64,000 nucleotides of DNA from Wyeomyia smithii (GCF_029784165.1 NC_073695.1:280216079-280280078); one strand, 5' to 3'. Shown: positions 36,576 to 48,654, counted from the first letter of the stretch. Notes: generated by a model from the letters alone, not told the origin. Translations and numbers: made by a program.

Positions 36576-38450
36576 AAAGCCTTATAGTAGGAGGGAATAG
36601 AGTGTAGAAAGAAAACCACATCCTCAGAGTGTACTGACGATCAAATACAAACCGTAAGATTTCAATGCCTCCGGATGGCTCGGAAGTACGGCGGAAAGTC
36701 TTTCATTCTGGATGATGAAAACTATTTTTCTCTATCGAGGTCTCAAATGCCGGGAAACGATTGATTCTACACTAAATACGAATTCACTACCCTCCAAAAG
36801 TGATGTACAAGTTCAAGTACAAGTTTGAATCGAAGTTTATGTTGTACATCGCAATAAATTATAAGGGAATTTCAAAGCCGTGGTTACGAATCAAGTGGTT
36901 TGGTCATTAACAAGGAAGTGTACTAGAAAGAGTTTTTGTAGAAAATGCTGATTCTGTTCAAATATGTCCAATTTCAAATACTAATAAATCGGTTAGTATT
37001 CGATGGATTTCCTTCGGGGGAGCTGGCTGCACTGCCCACAACAAGCACGCAGTTCATTCTTGCTCTACGTTTATTTTCATTTATTTAGTGGTATTATTGA
37101 AGCATAAACCATACAAGTTCTCAGAAAAAGTAAATTTGTGCGTGTTGTATACGTAAGTGATAAAAGCAAGTAAGTTAAAGTGCATCTTTTAGTGAAAAAT
37201 CAATAAAAACGCATATTGAGAATGTTCATACAAATTGTGTCTAAAGTGTCAGTGTGAGCAGGATAACACAATTCCGTTCGTAGTAAAAGCATGCGAAGAG
37301 CGCTTTATTCTGGTTCGACACGAACGACGTTGCTAGCGAGAGGAAGAAGGAAACGCGAAAGAGACAACACAAGCTAAGTATCTCTGCTCTTTTTCGCAAT
37401 AAATGTATTACATGCTGTCGTATACTAGCGAGAGCGCAAGCATAGAGCTTTCTGATAAATCAGTCACGCACACTTAATGCAGTTTTTACTTTGCTGCTTT
37501 ATCGGTAGTCAAGTGGTGGAATCTGCTTATGTTGCACCGTAATGTGAATCATATATACCTACTTGTGTTCGGATTCAAAAACATAATCCGTGGAGAGGCC
37601 TACAAATTCAGTCCAGTCCAGTATATTTTCAATTCAATTCAAAATTATGTAACACAAGTACAATTTGAGGGCTTTGTGACCTTCATGGACCTAAATTTAT
37701 AACCTGAGCTTTACGTCGATGAAAGCTTCGTTTAAATGACTGATTTCACTATTTCTAAATAGGAATTTAGAAACTTGTTGCCATGGTCACGTGTGCAGCA
37801 CCACTAATACTGTGGCGGGATTCGTGTGTGGGGTATTGCATAGGTTTATATGTTTTTTTTATAAAAATTACCAGCTGACAGTGTTCTATTGAGCATTTGC
37901 TCTAGACATCCTATGCATTTTACTGTGTTCAAGTGCGCGAGATTGAGAACTTTTCACATGTGTTGTTGCAAACAGCAACCGCTTACTGGATGTGTGGACT
38001 GTGGTTACGTCTGCAATACGCAAACTACACAAGTGAGTGTAGAGATTTCTGTCAGGTTTTGGGCATTTTGTTTTCATTTCATTTTATGATTTTCCTAGCT
38101 TTTGAAAAATAAACTTGAAAAATTATTTTTTTTTTCCTCATATATTTTTGAAAAATTATGGAATTGGGCAAATATTGTAATATATTAACATTTTTCAATT
38201 GATATTGTTTAAATCTTGGAAGTAGACATAGCACGAGTTCATGTCTATTATATTCAGATTTTGATTGGCTTGGCCTTTTGTAAGTAAATTCTGTTTGTAC
38301 TTTGTTTAATATGCATATTTGCATTTTCTTCAAATTTTATGCTTTGAACGCATGGAACTCTGCCAGTTTTTTATTCAATAGGTGTATTAGGTTACTCATC
38401 TATAAATAGACTTGCTAAGGCGATATATAGGAATTGCATAATTTATAATA
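36576..38450. other. Anonymous stretch
   Basis: No gene recognised. Open frames at 37886-38089 occur on both strands and are unlikely to be genes. Confidence 0.4.
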
Positions 38451-38830
38451 CAAACCACGCACTCGTGTACGTGGACCCAACAATACCTTTACTGTTGGTT
38501 TAAATCGGTTTCAAATCGTTGAGTTTTACACACTTTTGAAATTTACTTGGCAAACCATACATTCGTGCGCGGCTCCAACATTATTTGTTGGTTTAACTCG
38601 GTTCCATTTTTTAAAGTATAATAACTTTTGTATTTCTGTCAAGCAAACCACAGACTCTTTTATGGGTGGTTATTGTTAATGTGTGGGTTAAATCGAATAT
38701 GCGTCGTGTGGTATAATATGTTGCATTACACTGGGTTATACCGCACATAGTGCCTGGCTCCCATAGCATTTTATATTTAGTTTAAATCGGTCTCAAATCA
38801 GACAGTCTTTTAACAACATACAACCAGTAT
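38451..38830 (+). repeat. Four degenerate ~95-100-bp tandem repeats
   Basis: Units begin at 38451, 38551, 38644 and about 38738 with CAAACCAC or a variant, then a GTG..GGCTCC-like block and GGTTTAAATCGGTTTCAAATC or a variant. Divergence between units is high, so this is an old array. Confidence 0.6.
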
Positions 38831-41800
38831 ACGGAAAACATCGTTAGTCGATCTGCTAGGCATAGAATCAAATGTCCCGGTGACATAATATTTGGAGACT
38901 CCGCGTTGACACCATCGCATTTCCTACAGATAGATTATCAAGGCGTCATAGGTTTCGGTGTCAGGTCACTTTACGAGAAAGCGATATGAGTGGCAATGCG
39001 TTAAATATCAATACAATCTTCGTAGCTTTCGTAACAGTTGTTAAAAATAAATCAAAGGGAGCTACGCTTCGACTTCATAAGGAAGTATCCGGGGATTTGA
39101 ATATGCTCAAATTTAGTTATAGGTCTGGTATTCTAGCGTGTGCTTTTTTGCGGTATTACATCATTAAACAAAATGATTTCGGATCACGTTAAGATTTTCG
39201 CCGTGAATATAATGAACTCGTAGGCGCGATATTTGTTATGATAAACCCGCACACTGAGCTAAGCGCATCGTTTACCAAAACGAAACCTGCTGCAAACCCT
39301 GCCTTTTTCTCCGACATCCCTGTGATTTCTCGTGGAAGTGCAGAGGTGTTCTCGGCTTCCAATAAAGCGAGTATCACGTCAACATATTCCTATACACACT
39401 CCTTCTTTGACCTGCATTCGGATGCGGCCGGCACTGGTATTGCCTTATGTAAAGATTAAGGTCACCAGTTTTCACACATTGAGGATGCATGTTAGTCCCA
39501 AGCATCATCCGTTGGTTCTCTGTGTAATTACAGCTGATCTGGCAATAACGGAGTAGCAATCGCGGGCGGTCAATCATGCTCATGCTCAAAATGCTGAATC
39601 TGTTCATTCGAAAACATCACTCAGACTTCGCCAAGAGAACGCTAATGTTTGTGGGGTACCAGAAATTTACAATAGGTGTCAGTAGACCGAAACCCGACAA
39701 ATCTGCCGCAGTATCGTCTCATTGACACACGGCGGATCACGGACGGTTTGCCAGTGTTCACTAACCGCATAATTTTTTGTCGTTTATAAGTTTTGCATAC
39801 ATAGACCACTGTTCCCAAACAATTCAAGGACTCCAGTGAAATATATATGAAGTGAGAGTAGTCTATATACATTGGTATAATAAAATAACATATTTCGCAA
39901 ACAAAATGTTAGTTGTATCAATCATCATGTTAAACTATTTCATACCGTTTATATGAGAAACATCTGTTTAAAGGAATTTGCTAAATAGAATTTTATTTGG
40001 AGATTTTTCGAAAATTTGTACTCCTGCAAAATTTGCTCCATGGCACATAGACTACTTTGTTCCGTAAGGGCTCATATTTCATACTACTTATTGTAGAGGA
40101 GCCAAATGTTAAATATACATTTAATGTGGTGTAACGGGTGTTACCTGAAAGGATGAGAGAGGGGAAAATGCAAGTTAATATGATTGGCGGTGTTTATACG
40201 ATTTGTCCGCTGAGAAATCTAGTGAAAATGTTACATTTGCATTATTATTATTCCCAGTGGTCGATTAAAAAAATACAAACCAAGTGAAGGCAAGTTCCTG
40301 TAAAAACTAACTACATTTACAGTGATGAAATGCATTGACCTCTAACGGTCTATTTGCTTTTATGAACGGTATCTATAGGGATAAGTGTATGCCTGCTACA
40401 ACGGATTTCCACACACAGACGCCCGAATCAGCTCATTTGCATTTATATGCTTTTCCATTAGGGCATTCGGCTGTTATTACCATTGTAAATTAATTGAATA
40501 TGATAGGATGACATTTTTAAATCACTTTCCCGATTTAATTTGTGCTGCTTAAGTGGCTTGAATAATTTTCACTCCTACAACATTTTGGCGTAGTTTTGAT
40601 GCTGATTCATCATCATGAAAGCGAGATTTCAAAATGCTGGTGCGGACTTTGAAAATTAAACACTGAAATCGAAATACTTAACTATTACCTAAATTATATT
40701 GTCAAAAACTTTTCCATTATTTGATTTCGAATGATGTGCTGAACTTTATCAGTTGGCTTTATTACGAGGATTGAGCCTGTGAGTGTTAAATACTTTCCCG
40801 TATAGATAAGCAATGCGTTCGACGGATCATTTAGACAAGCTTCTCATTCACTTTAGCTATATAAACTTGAGATAGTTTTCGCTTGTGAGGAATTCAACCC
40901 AATTGTGCGCTTCAATTCATCTTCCGTGAATGCAGCTTCCAACTTTTCTCCTTTCCAAAGTCTGTTCCAAATCGCCAGCTATCAGTTCTTCTGCACCCCT
41001 TGAATGAAATCGCAAAGTGTCGAAGTAAATAAATCTGCTTCAGTGGTGTCATCAGGTTGGCTATGAAGTAGTTCAAATATAAGGTCTAAAAATACCTTTT
41101 GCAAACAGAATAATAGAACAAATGTACATTAAATATATTTTTTGAGCATGTCCATTTTCGAAACACCCCTAAAGCAGTCCAAGTGAAGTGAAATTTTGCA
41201 AAGCTTATTTGTTTGGGCCAATAAATAAAATGTGCATGGTCGGTTCTTTTAATTCGATGATGACATTTTGCCCATGCAGACGACCTTGTGATCTTCGAAC
41301 GTTTACTTTCTACCGTCAATAGTGAATTAATTTGTTCATTGTCTTTTATAGATACTTTGTATTCAGGTTTATAGAATCAGCTTGGTAAAAAAAATTCAGA
41401 CTTAAGGATATCATTTAGCTATCACTTGAATAAAGCTTTTAAGAAATGTGACATGCTAAACTACAAAAAATAGAACTGTACAGCCATTATAACGTAATAT
41501 TTAACTAACCATAAATTTTGCCTTCAAAATAGTTGACTAATTGAATGCTCAATTAATCTCTTACCTAGGCTTGAGGTCATCATACTCTTGATTAAATCAT
41601 CTGTGTTTTATTTGGAAACATTCTCTTTCTTACAAGTCAATATTTTGACAAACATTCGTCCAACTCCAGACTATCTAGACGTTGACATCATGTAAATTAC
41701 CTTCCTTTCTGCACTAATATTATTCTTTCGTACCGTTTCTATATGCTAGTCGTTCAATCTTCATCCACTGCGATGTCGACATAAGTGAACATCTCCGCAA

Positions 41801-42590
41801 TTCATCACCAGTTGATACAGTAGAGATCCATCAGATCCATTAAATGTAAATTTATAAACTCCGCAACTTATGCGATACTATTGCTGCGCTCTAGATATAC
41901 AATATAGGAGATTTACAACCCAGTGATCAACTGAATGAATCAACTACAGTTGGAACCCCCTTGCAGAACGATGCCGTGCAAAGGGCCTAAACGACGGAAA
42001 TAAGCGTGAAGAGGCAATAAAGCAAAACGGCGCACTTCCCAGAATGCAAAATAGATGCTGAATCTCAATTAGGTTAACTTCTTCCTTTTTGCTGGCTCCT
42101 CTGGTAGTAACCTTCTGGAAAGAATAATTTAAAAGTTTGTTTGCCTTAAGTTTCTTTCCTGATTTCTAATAAACATCCGACGACAAGGATTTTGATGCCA
42201 GCCCGGCTGTTAGGAAGAGAAACAGAAATAAAAAAAAACAGAAAGGATCAGCCTCCTTGTTCTTCAGATTTAGAAATAAACACATTATGTATATGGCTCA
42301 TTAAATTTAATTTCTGATTGAGACTTATTATGATTGGATTTCTGTATTCAGTTTCCATGTAATCAATAGTGAGTAGTTTTGCCTCAACACCCATTATTCA
42401 TTTGTGGTTTCGCTGTGAGTAGAAAACAAGCATGTATCAGTCCGTTAGACCATTTCTAGGTTCTAGTTTTTCGTTTTTCTCTGTATTGCTGAGAGAAAGG
42501 CACAAAACTTCATAATCAAGTTGATAAAAAATTTTAGGAGCAGCGATATTGAAATTAAGTACATATAATGCACAAAATGTTGAAGCGTGC
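38831..42590. other. 3.8-kb anonymous AT-rich stretch
   Basis: Open frames at 39189-39607 overlap on opposite strands and have no recognised relatives. No repeat boundaries seen. Confidence 0.45.
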
Positions 42591-42597
42591 TTCAAAG

Positions 42598-42635
42598 AAT
42601 AATAATAATAATAATAAAAATAATAATAACAATAA
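42598..42635 (+). repeat. (AAT)n-like microsatellite
   Basis: Imperfect AAT repeats of about 38 bp, directly next to the truncated SINE copy. Confidence 0.85.
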
Positions 42636-42826
42636 TAACGATTCCCGATCGAGTCTAGGATCTTTTCGAGCTGGAATTTGCTCGACTCAGCACTGGGGCA
42701 CGGTGTATCGTTGTACTTATCCTACACATGCAAAATGTGCCAAAAACAATATCGATAACGAATTCTCTCAACTAATCTCTAGTTGATCGAGACCGCTATT
42801 AGCCCCAAGGCTAAGCGTGTGATATT
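42636..42826 (+). mobile_element. 5'-truncated copy of the 17975-18241 SINE
   Basis: Begins inside the B box (CGATTCCCGATC) and follows the 17975-18241 SINE closely through CACGGTGTATCGTTGTAC and GATCGAGACCGCTATTAG to GTGATATT. The tRNA head is missing, so it lacks an A box and probably its own promoter. Confidence 0.88.
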
Positions 42827-43593
42827 GTTTGTTGTTAATAATAATAGTAATAATAATTTGCATTAAATTTTTATTAGCTGTAGAGCAGCGATTTTTATTA
42901 AAGATGAATATTATTTATTAAACCCCTAAAAATTTGATATTTGACAGTCTGGTACAGTATTTTACAACACTTTCACGGAACAGTAAAACAGCGACTATTT
43001 ATCCAAAACACATGGTTAAAAAGCAATGGTGGGCACCATTCCGCTAATTCGCTAATTCGCTAATAAGCGACGCTAACATTCAGTTAGCGATTTAGAGAGT
43101 TCGCTAATTTTTGAGCTGGTTAGCGAAACTGTTAGCGTCGCTAAAATTTTGGCCTTCGAAACGCTAATCGCTAATTCGCTAAATTTTGTGGAGAAGCGAC
43201 AATAGAAATATTTAGAAAAACTGTGAATTGCTGATGGCGTACGTAAATTGCTTCGAAAGATGAACATACTTTACTGCGAAAGTTACTTTTGTCAGTTTTT
43301 TACCCTAGAATGGAGTTCCAGTTATCGTACACGCCACAGGAGCATTTTGAAGAACAAGCACAAGGTCTTGATTGAATTTTTGGCACACCAAGAACTTTGG
43401 TAAATTGCAATGCGCTTGAAATTATGACAGCTTCGGTTCTACTTTTTCGATTCAGATAATAATTGAATTCACATTCCGCGTCGAACACTCGACAGAAACG
43501 GACGTGCAAAGTGGTCGTTCTATTACAATCCGGTCCGTGTGTACGAATAGCCAAACAAAAGAGTGTATTATTCGCGCTAAAGGCCAACTAGAT

Positions 43594-43817
43594 TGTGAGT
43601 TGTGTCGCTACGTTCTGTACCCGGCTCGCAACTTTGGCTGTATTGGTGCAAAATACCAGCTGCAGTTTTGATCTGCGCACAGTGAATAGATCTTTCTAAT
43701 TCAAGGCCATCAGTTTACAGTCGAGTCGTGTCGCTGTGCTGAGTGATCTCACACCCGGCTCACTGCTGGTGGCTGTATTGGTGCTGCTGTACTGGGTGCA
43801 GCTTTGAACGATCGGAC
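43594..43817 (+). promoter_or_regulatory. Two imperfect 5' UTR repeats of the I-like LINE
   Basis: Segments at about 43594-43680 and 43722-43817 share GTGTCGCT, ACCCGGCTC and GGCTGTATTGGTGC in the same order. Repeated 5' UTR units act as promoter modules in some LINEs, so a promoter role is plausible but only inferred. Confidence 0.5.
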
Positions 43818-43887
43818 AACCACTGCTGGAAGGAAGAAGTAAATAGGTACGTGTTCTTGTCGGCGCTAGTGCGCTACATTTAGCGCG

Positions 43888-45233
43888 ATGGATATAGATC
43901 CCTCGCCTCCCGTGCCACCATCCCCGAACCCCCCTGACCCTGACCCTTCTGTTACCCCCTCCCCTGTTCATTCTCCAGTCCCCCCTCGCCCCAGGCTTTA
44001 CCCGGACGGATCTCAACAGGGCAGCTATACTGTTTATTTTCGTCCAAAGGCAGGAGTGAATTCAAAGCGATTAAACATACTGCAAATTTCTAAAGACCTG
44101 ACGAAGGGGTACAAGGCCGTGACCGAAATTTCCAAGGTCCGACCTAACAAGCTCCGTGTCGTGGTCAGTGATCTGGCACAGGCCAATGCTATCGCTTGCT
44201 CTGAGCTCTTCACACGCGAGTATCGCGTTTACATACCCGCACGAGACGTGGAGATCGACGGTGTCATAACCGATCCGAGTCTGTCTGTCGAGTGTATCCT
44301 AAAAAGCGCAACCGGTTGCTTCAAAAATACCGAAACACAGGCGAAGATTTTGGATTGTAAGCAATTGCAGTCCATGTCTCTCGTCGGCGGTAAAAAAGTT
44401 TACACTCCGTCAGACTCGTTTCGCGTTACGTTTGCCGGATCTGCACTCCCTAGCCACGTCTCGATCGACCAGGTTCGTCTGCCTGTGCGATTGTATGTAC
44501 CCCGTGTTATGAATTGCACCAATTGCAAGCAGTTAGGCCACACAGCCGCCTACTGCTGCAATAAGGCACGATGTAGCAAGTGTGGGGAGACTCATGCGGA
44601 AGATTCTTGCAGTGTTAATGCTGAAAAATGTATTCACTGTGGGGAAAACCAGCATGAGCCCGGTGTACATGCAGCGCAGAGATAAAATCAAGCGGTCACT
44701 TAAGGAGCGTTCAAAGCGTTCTTATGCTGAGATGCTGAAGAAGACCGTGACCACTTCTACCATAACATCGAACCTCTTTGATCTGTTGTCCTCTGATGAA
44801 ACCGATTCTGACGATTCATCAGCGGGAACAACTTATGCCAATCCTGGGGAGTCTAGGAAGAGGAAAAATGTTTCTTCTCCTAAACTTCCCCGTAAAGGTC
44901 CTAAGATTTCCCAAAGTGTAATGAAAAGTACGAACAAACCAAACAGTGCAGCAAACTCCTCCTGGGCTTGCAAATTTAAAGTCCCAGAAGGAGTTCCCAG
45001 CACTGTCGGGAACATCTAAAACCCCAGTTGTTCCTTTTGCACATCCAGTTGATGAAACAAACTCTGGATTAGTGAAATTTTCTGACATTGTGGACTGGAT
45101 TTTTGAAAATTTCAATGTACCCGATCCAATTAAAATTTTTCTTACAGCATTCCTCCCAACAGTTAGATCATTTTTGAAGCAGTTGACTGCCCAATGGCCC
45201 CTCCTTGCAGCGATTGTATCCTTCGATGCCTAA
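43888..45233 (+). pseudogene. LINE ORF1 (gag-like) with frameshifts
   Basis: Starts at ATG 43888 with a proline-rich N terminus. Zinc knuckles follow from residue ~210: CTNCKQLGHTAAYC (CX2CX4HX4C), CSKCGETHAEDSC (CX2CX3HX4C) and a third beginning CIHCGENQH that is broken by a frameshift near 44660-44680, where the first frame ends at 44685. The coding sense continues in a second frame to about 44940 (DKIKRSLKERSKRSYAEM, acidic DSDDSS) and in a third to 45233 (DIVDWIFENFNVPDPI). The intact ancestor would have bound element RNA. Confidence 0.82.
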
Positions 45234-45884
45234 TTCAACTGCGTATATGAAGGATTCTATCTCTGTCTTACAGTGGAATTGTAGAAGTATTTTACCAAAA
45301 ATTGATTCGTTTAAAGTTTTGATAAATAAAAACAAATGCGATGCATTTCCCTTTGTGAAACTTGGCTTACTTCAAATATTGATCTCAACTTCCATGATTT
45401 TAATATTATTCGCCTTGATCGAGACACCCCATATGGAGGAGTACTTTTAGGGATTAAAAAGTGCTATTCTTTCTATCGTATTAACCTCCCCTCGATTTCA
45501 GGCATCGAAGTTGTCGCATGTCAAATGACAATACAAGGTAAAGAGCTTTGTATTGCCTCAATATATATTCCTCCCAGAGCACAGGTTGGGCAACTGCTGC
45601 TCTTTGATTTAATAGAACTTCTTCCCTCGCCACGTTTGATTTTGGGAGACTTCAACTCTCATGGTGTGTCTTGGGGTTCCCCATACAATGATAACCGCTC
45701 CTCTTTAATCTATAACCTTTACGATGACTTCGACATGACTATTTTAAACAACGGTGAAATGACACGTATCCCGAAACCTCCAGCGCGCCCAAGCGCTTTG
45801 GATCTATCCTTATGTTCGACGTCGCTACGGTTGGATTGCACATGGAAGGTAAGCGATGAATTTAATCATTTACGCGTGCAGTAG
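45205..45884 (+). pseudogene. LINE ORF2 endonuclease domain, frameshifted and C-terminally cut
   Basis: The first frame gives SISVLQWNCRSILPKIDSF. A frameshift near 45340 moves the sense to a frame with CETWLTSNIDLNFHDF, LGDFNSHGVSWGS and SALDLSLCSTSLRLDCTWKV, the classic order of APE-type endonuclease motifs. The terminal SDH motif is absent: sequence breaks off into DEFNHLRVQ and a stop at 45884. The break coincides with loss of the whole RT domain before the RNase H segment. Confidence 0.82.
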
Positions 45885-45932
45885 ATCCCTAAAATTTTTT
45901 CCAATAAATATCGAAACATCAACTGCGACAAT

Positions 45933-46793
45933 ATGTACTACACTGACGGATCACTTCTTGATGGGTCCACTGGCTTCGGTATCTTCAATAACAATTTAAC
46001 CGTCTCCCATAAGCTCGATAATCCTGCTTCTGTTTACGTCGCAGAATTAGCTGCAATTCAGTACACCCTAGGGGTTATCGAAAAAATGCCCACGGACCAT
46101 TATTTCATCTTTACGGACAGTCTCAGTTCCATTGAGGCTCTCCGATCGATGAAGGATGTTAAGCACTCTCCGTATTTCCTGGGGAAAATACGGGAACATC
46201 TGAGTGCTTTATCCGAAAAATCTACTCAGATTACCTTAACGTGGGTCCCTTCTCACTGCTCGATACCGGGTAATGAGAAAGCGGACTCTTTGGCTAAGGT
46301 GGGCGCAACAAACGGTGATATTTATGAAAGACCAATTGCCTTTAATGAATTTTTCGCATTTGTACGTCAGAATACGATCATCAAATGCAAATGTTGGCAA
46401 AATTCTTGGACCAAGGGGGAACTGGGAACGTGATTACATTTCATAATCCCCAAGGTATCGACGAACCCGTGGTTCAAGGGGTTGGATGTAGGTCGGGATT
46501 TCATTTGCGTGGTGTCCCGGCTTATGTCCAATCACAATAGATTTGACGCGCATCTCCGTCGTGTTGGGCTCGGGGAGAGTGGTATCTGTGCCTGTGGTGA
46601 AGGTTATCACGACATAGAGCACGTTGATTGGTCATGCCCTGTACACCGTGACGCCAGGTCTAGATTAATAGCTTCCCTGCAGGCCGAAGGTAGGCAGCCG
46701 GCTGTTCCTGTTCGTGATGTCTTGGCGAGCCGTGACCTATCCTACATGTCCCTTATATACGTTTTCCTCAAATCCATCCACGCCCCAGTTTAG
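45933..46793 (+). pseudogene. LINE ORF2 RNase H domain and C-terminal tail
   Basis: The open frame 45933-46433 encodes an RNase HI-like domain with all four acidic catalytic positions: Asp in YYTDGSL, Glu in VAELAAIQYTL, Asp in FTDSLSSIEAL and Asp in NEKADSLAK, plus VPSHCSIPGN. A frameshift near 46430-46480 leads into a second frame (to 46793) with CACGEGYHDIEHVDWSC, a Cys/His motif common at LINE ORF2 C termini. No RT lies upstream, so this is a remnant. Confidence 0.85.
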
Positions 46794-47582
46794 TCCTATC
46801 CCCTTCCGCCTACATCCAACCAAACGACAAGAACACGTTAAGACCCCGGATCCGGAAACAGCCATCAGACCCGTACGATACTCTCAAGGCCCGATGGAAA
46901 TAACCCAATATGCCAGTCCGTAATATCTTGGCCCAGCAGCGGAACAAATTTAATATGCTGCTTACCTATGGCAATGAAAACCATCAAACAGCAAACCTGT
47001 GCTTTTAATGCAAAATATTCTAGCTTTAAGTTAGATTTAGTTTCAGCTCGTAGTCGGCAGCGAGGATAAAAAATTTGCTTTTAGTTATTGAGATACTTTA
47101 GAAAGCAAGCTACCAGATATAATTGGCGCCGTTAAACATTGAATTGTATTTGTGCCGTGTCAAATAAACTATAGATGAAGAAAAAAACAATAATTGAATT
47201 TTCATGAAAACATTCCTAAGAGTACCTATCTATTTTCAATGTAAGTTAAATAACTTTTGTTATTCTTGTTTTTACAAAATCAAATATGAATACCGTTTCG
47301 TGAACCTGTTACTGTAAATAGCTTTAAAAAGTAATTGTTTTCGTTTGCTTAACCAAAACAGATCAAAGTGGTCCAAATCTTACAAAACACGAGCATTAAA
47401 TATAGCGATGTGACTATTTACATATTAAAAAGTTAGCGATTAGCGATTAGCGAAAGTTCCGCTAATATGGGTTTAGCGTTTAGCGATTATCGAGCTAAAT
47501 TTTCCGGTTAGCGACTTAGCGATTAGCGTCGCTAAATTTTCGGTTAGCGGTGCCCACCACTGTTAAAAAGTATCACTGTACA

Positions 47583-48402
47583 GGGTCTCCTACGAAAGGC
47601 AGAAAATCAAAAGGCAGAATCACGAAAAGCAGAATTTCGAAAGGCAGAATTTTTCATAAGGCAGAATAACGAATGGCAGAATCAAAAAAATGGTCTATTT
47701 TTTTTAACAACACACACTCGCGGCCTTTGGCCGACTCTGTTGTCCAAGTGTATGCTGTCCTTACTCGCTACCGCTCGTTCGGACTTAACTAAGGGAAAGA
47801 AAACCTGTTTGAATAATCCTAGAAAACCAGTAGATCAGTTGTTTGTATGCGAGAGGCCGCCGCTTCCGACGGCGGGTCGGGGGCCGGCTCGGACCGTGGA
47901 AACCACGGCGGCGTTGTGCCGCCTCGGTTCCTTGCCCTCGATTATGCGTCTTCGCCGCATGAATTGTTTTATGTTAATTATAACCAACAAGCCGTCGAGA
48001 CTAATGTAAGTTATACCTAACATCGAAAAATTACTCTCCGCGATGCCGTGAGAGTCTTTAGGACCTGATCCAAACCAGTTTGCGCGTTTCGGATCTAATA
48101 AATTAGGCTTGATTTGCACCTCCCATCAAAACTGCTCATTGCTTGTGACCAGTTATTATATCTGGTTACCAAATAATATTAAATAATAAATGTAGAGTAG
48201 CAGCTTTGATACCGTAACCCGGATTCGCACCAATTTGGCATCACGCACTTGGCTATCGTGAGTCAGGTTTTGCTACCAGTGATTCTGCCATTCGTGCCCT
48301 TCAAAATTCTGCCTTTTAAAATATTCTGCCTTGCGTGTACGGTCATAGAATTCTGCCTTTCATGATTTTGCCTTTCGTGATTCTGCCTTCTGTGGCGAAC
48401 CC
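47583..48402. mobile_element. Element B: relative of element A with inverted AAGGCAGAAT-type repeats
   Basis: Ends match as GGGTCTCCTACGAAAGGCAG (left) and GGGTTCGCCACAGAAGGCAG (complement of right). Both sides carry about six irregular repeats near AAGGCAGAATNNCGA, inverted relative to each other. The GC-rich core at 47718-47990 aligns with the core of element A (23893-24162) in opposite orientation, for example over CTGTCCTTACTCGCTACCGC and GAGGCCGCCGCTTCCGAC. Flanking octamers ACTGTACA (47575-47582) and ACTTTACC (48403-48410) agree at 6 of 8 positions. No transposase recognised. Confidence 0.8.
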
Positions 48403-48410
48403 ACTTTACC

Positions 48411-48654
48411 TTTAGCCGTGGTGAAATTATGCCATATCAATTCATCTTTCTAAAGGTTAAATTGGTCTTTTGACCCCCATAAAATGGCTGCTAAGCACGC
48501 GTTGGATGTCATATTATCAATCAAACCTTATGAACATTAGGCTGGCGTTTGTTGTAGTCAATATTGCAAGTTTATTTTTACCGAAAACAAATATTAATCA
48601 TTTTTCACGAATTCACCCTTTGTGCAAAATTTCTACTTGTTCGAAAATAAAAAA
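48411..48654. other. Spacer
   Basis: Nothing recognised between element B and the 368-bp tandem duplication. Confidence 0.4.

Larger units (their letters stand above)
43470..47188 (+). mobile_element. I-clade-like LINE with RNase H, internally deleted, 12-bp TSD
   Basis: AATAATTGAATT lies at 43458-43469 and 47189-47200, a perfect 12-bp TSD bounding a 3.7-kb LINE. Order: 5' UTR with two imperfect repeats, ORF1 with zinc knuckles, endonuclease, RNase H, a C-terminal Cys/His motif, a 3' UTR ending GTGCCGTGTCAAATAAAC, and an A-rich tail. The RT domain is missing and several frameshifts are present, so it is dead. Gag-type knuckles plus endonuclease plus RNase H suggest the I clade (MosquI-like), assigned from memory. 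Confidence 0.85.
43024..47562. mobile_element. hAT-like GCTAA-terminus element, expanded by an inserted LINE; 8-bp TSD
   Basis: The left end CAATGGTGGGCACC and the complement of the right end CAGTGGTGGGCACCGCTAA match each other and the 19337-20185 element. TTAAAAAG flanks exactly (43016-43023 and 47563-47570). Both subterminal zones are dense in GCTAA/TTAGC. Removing the internal LINE and one copy of its TSD leaves about 808 bp, close to the 849 bp of the other copy. No transposase is visible in the remainder. Confidence 0.88.

Noticed and set aside
48200..48280. tRNA-like segment on the minus strand within element B (GGTGCGAATCC B-box-like)
   Set aside because: An A-box-like TAGCCAAGTGCG precedes it, but no cloverleaf or SINE tail is convincing and the region belongs to element B.
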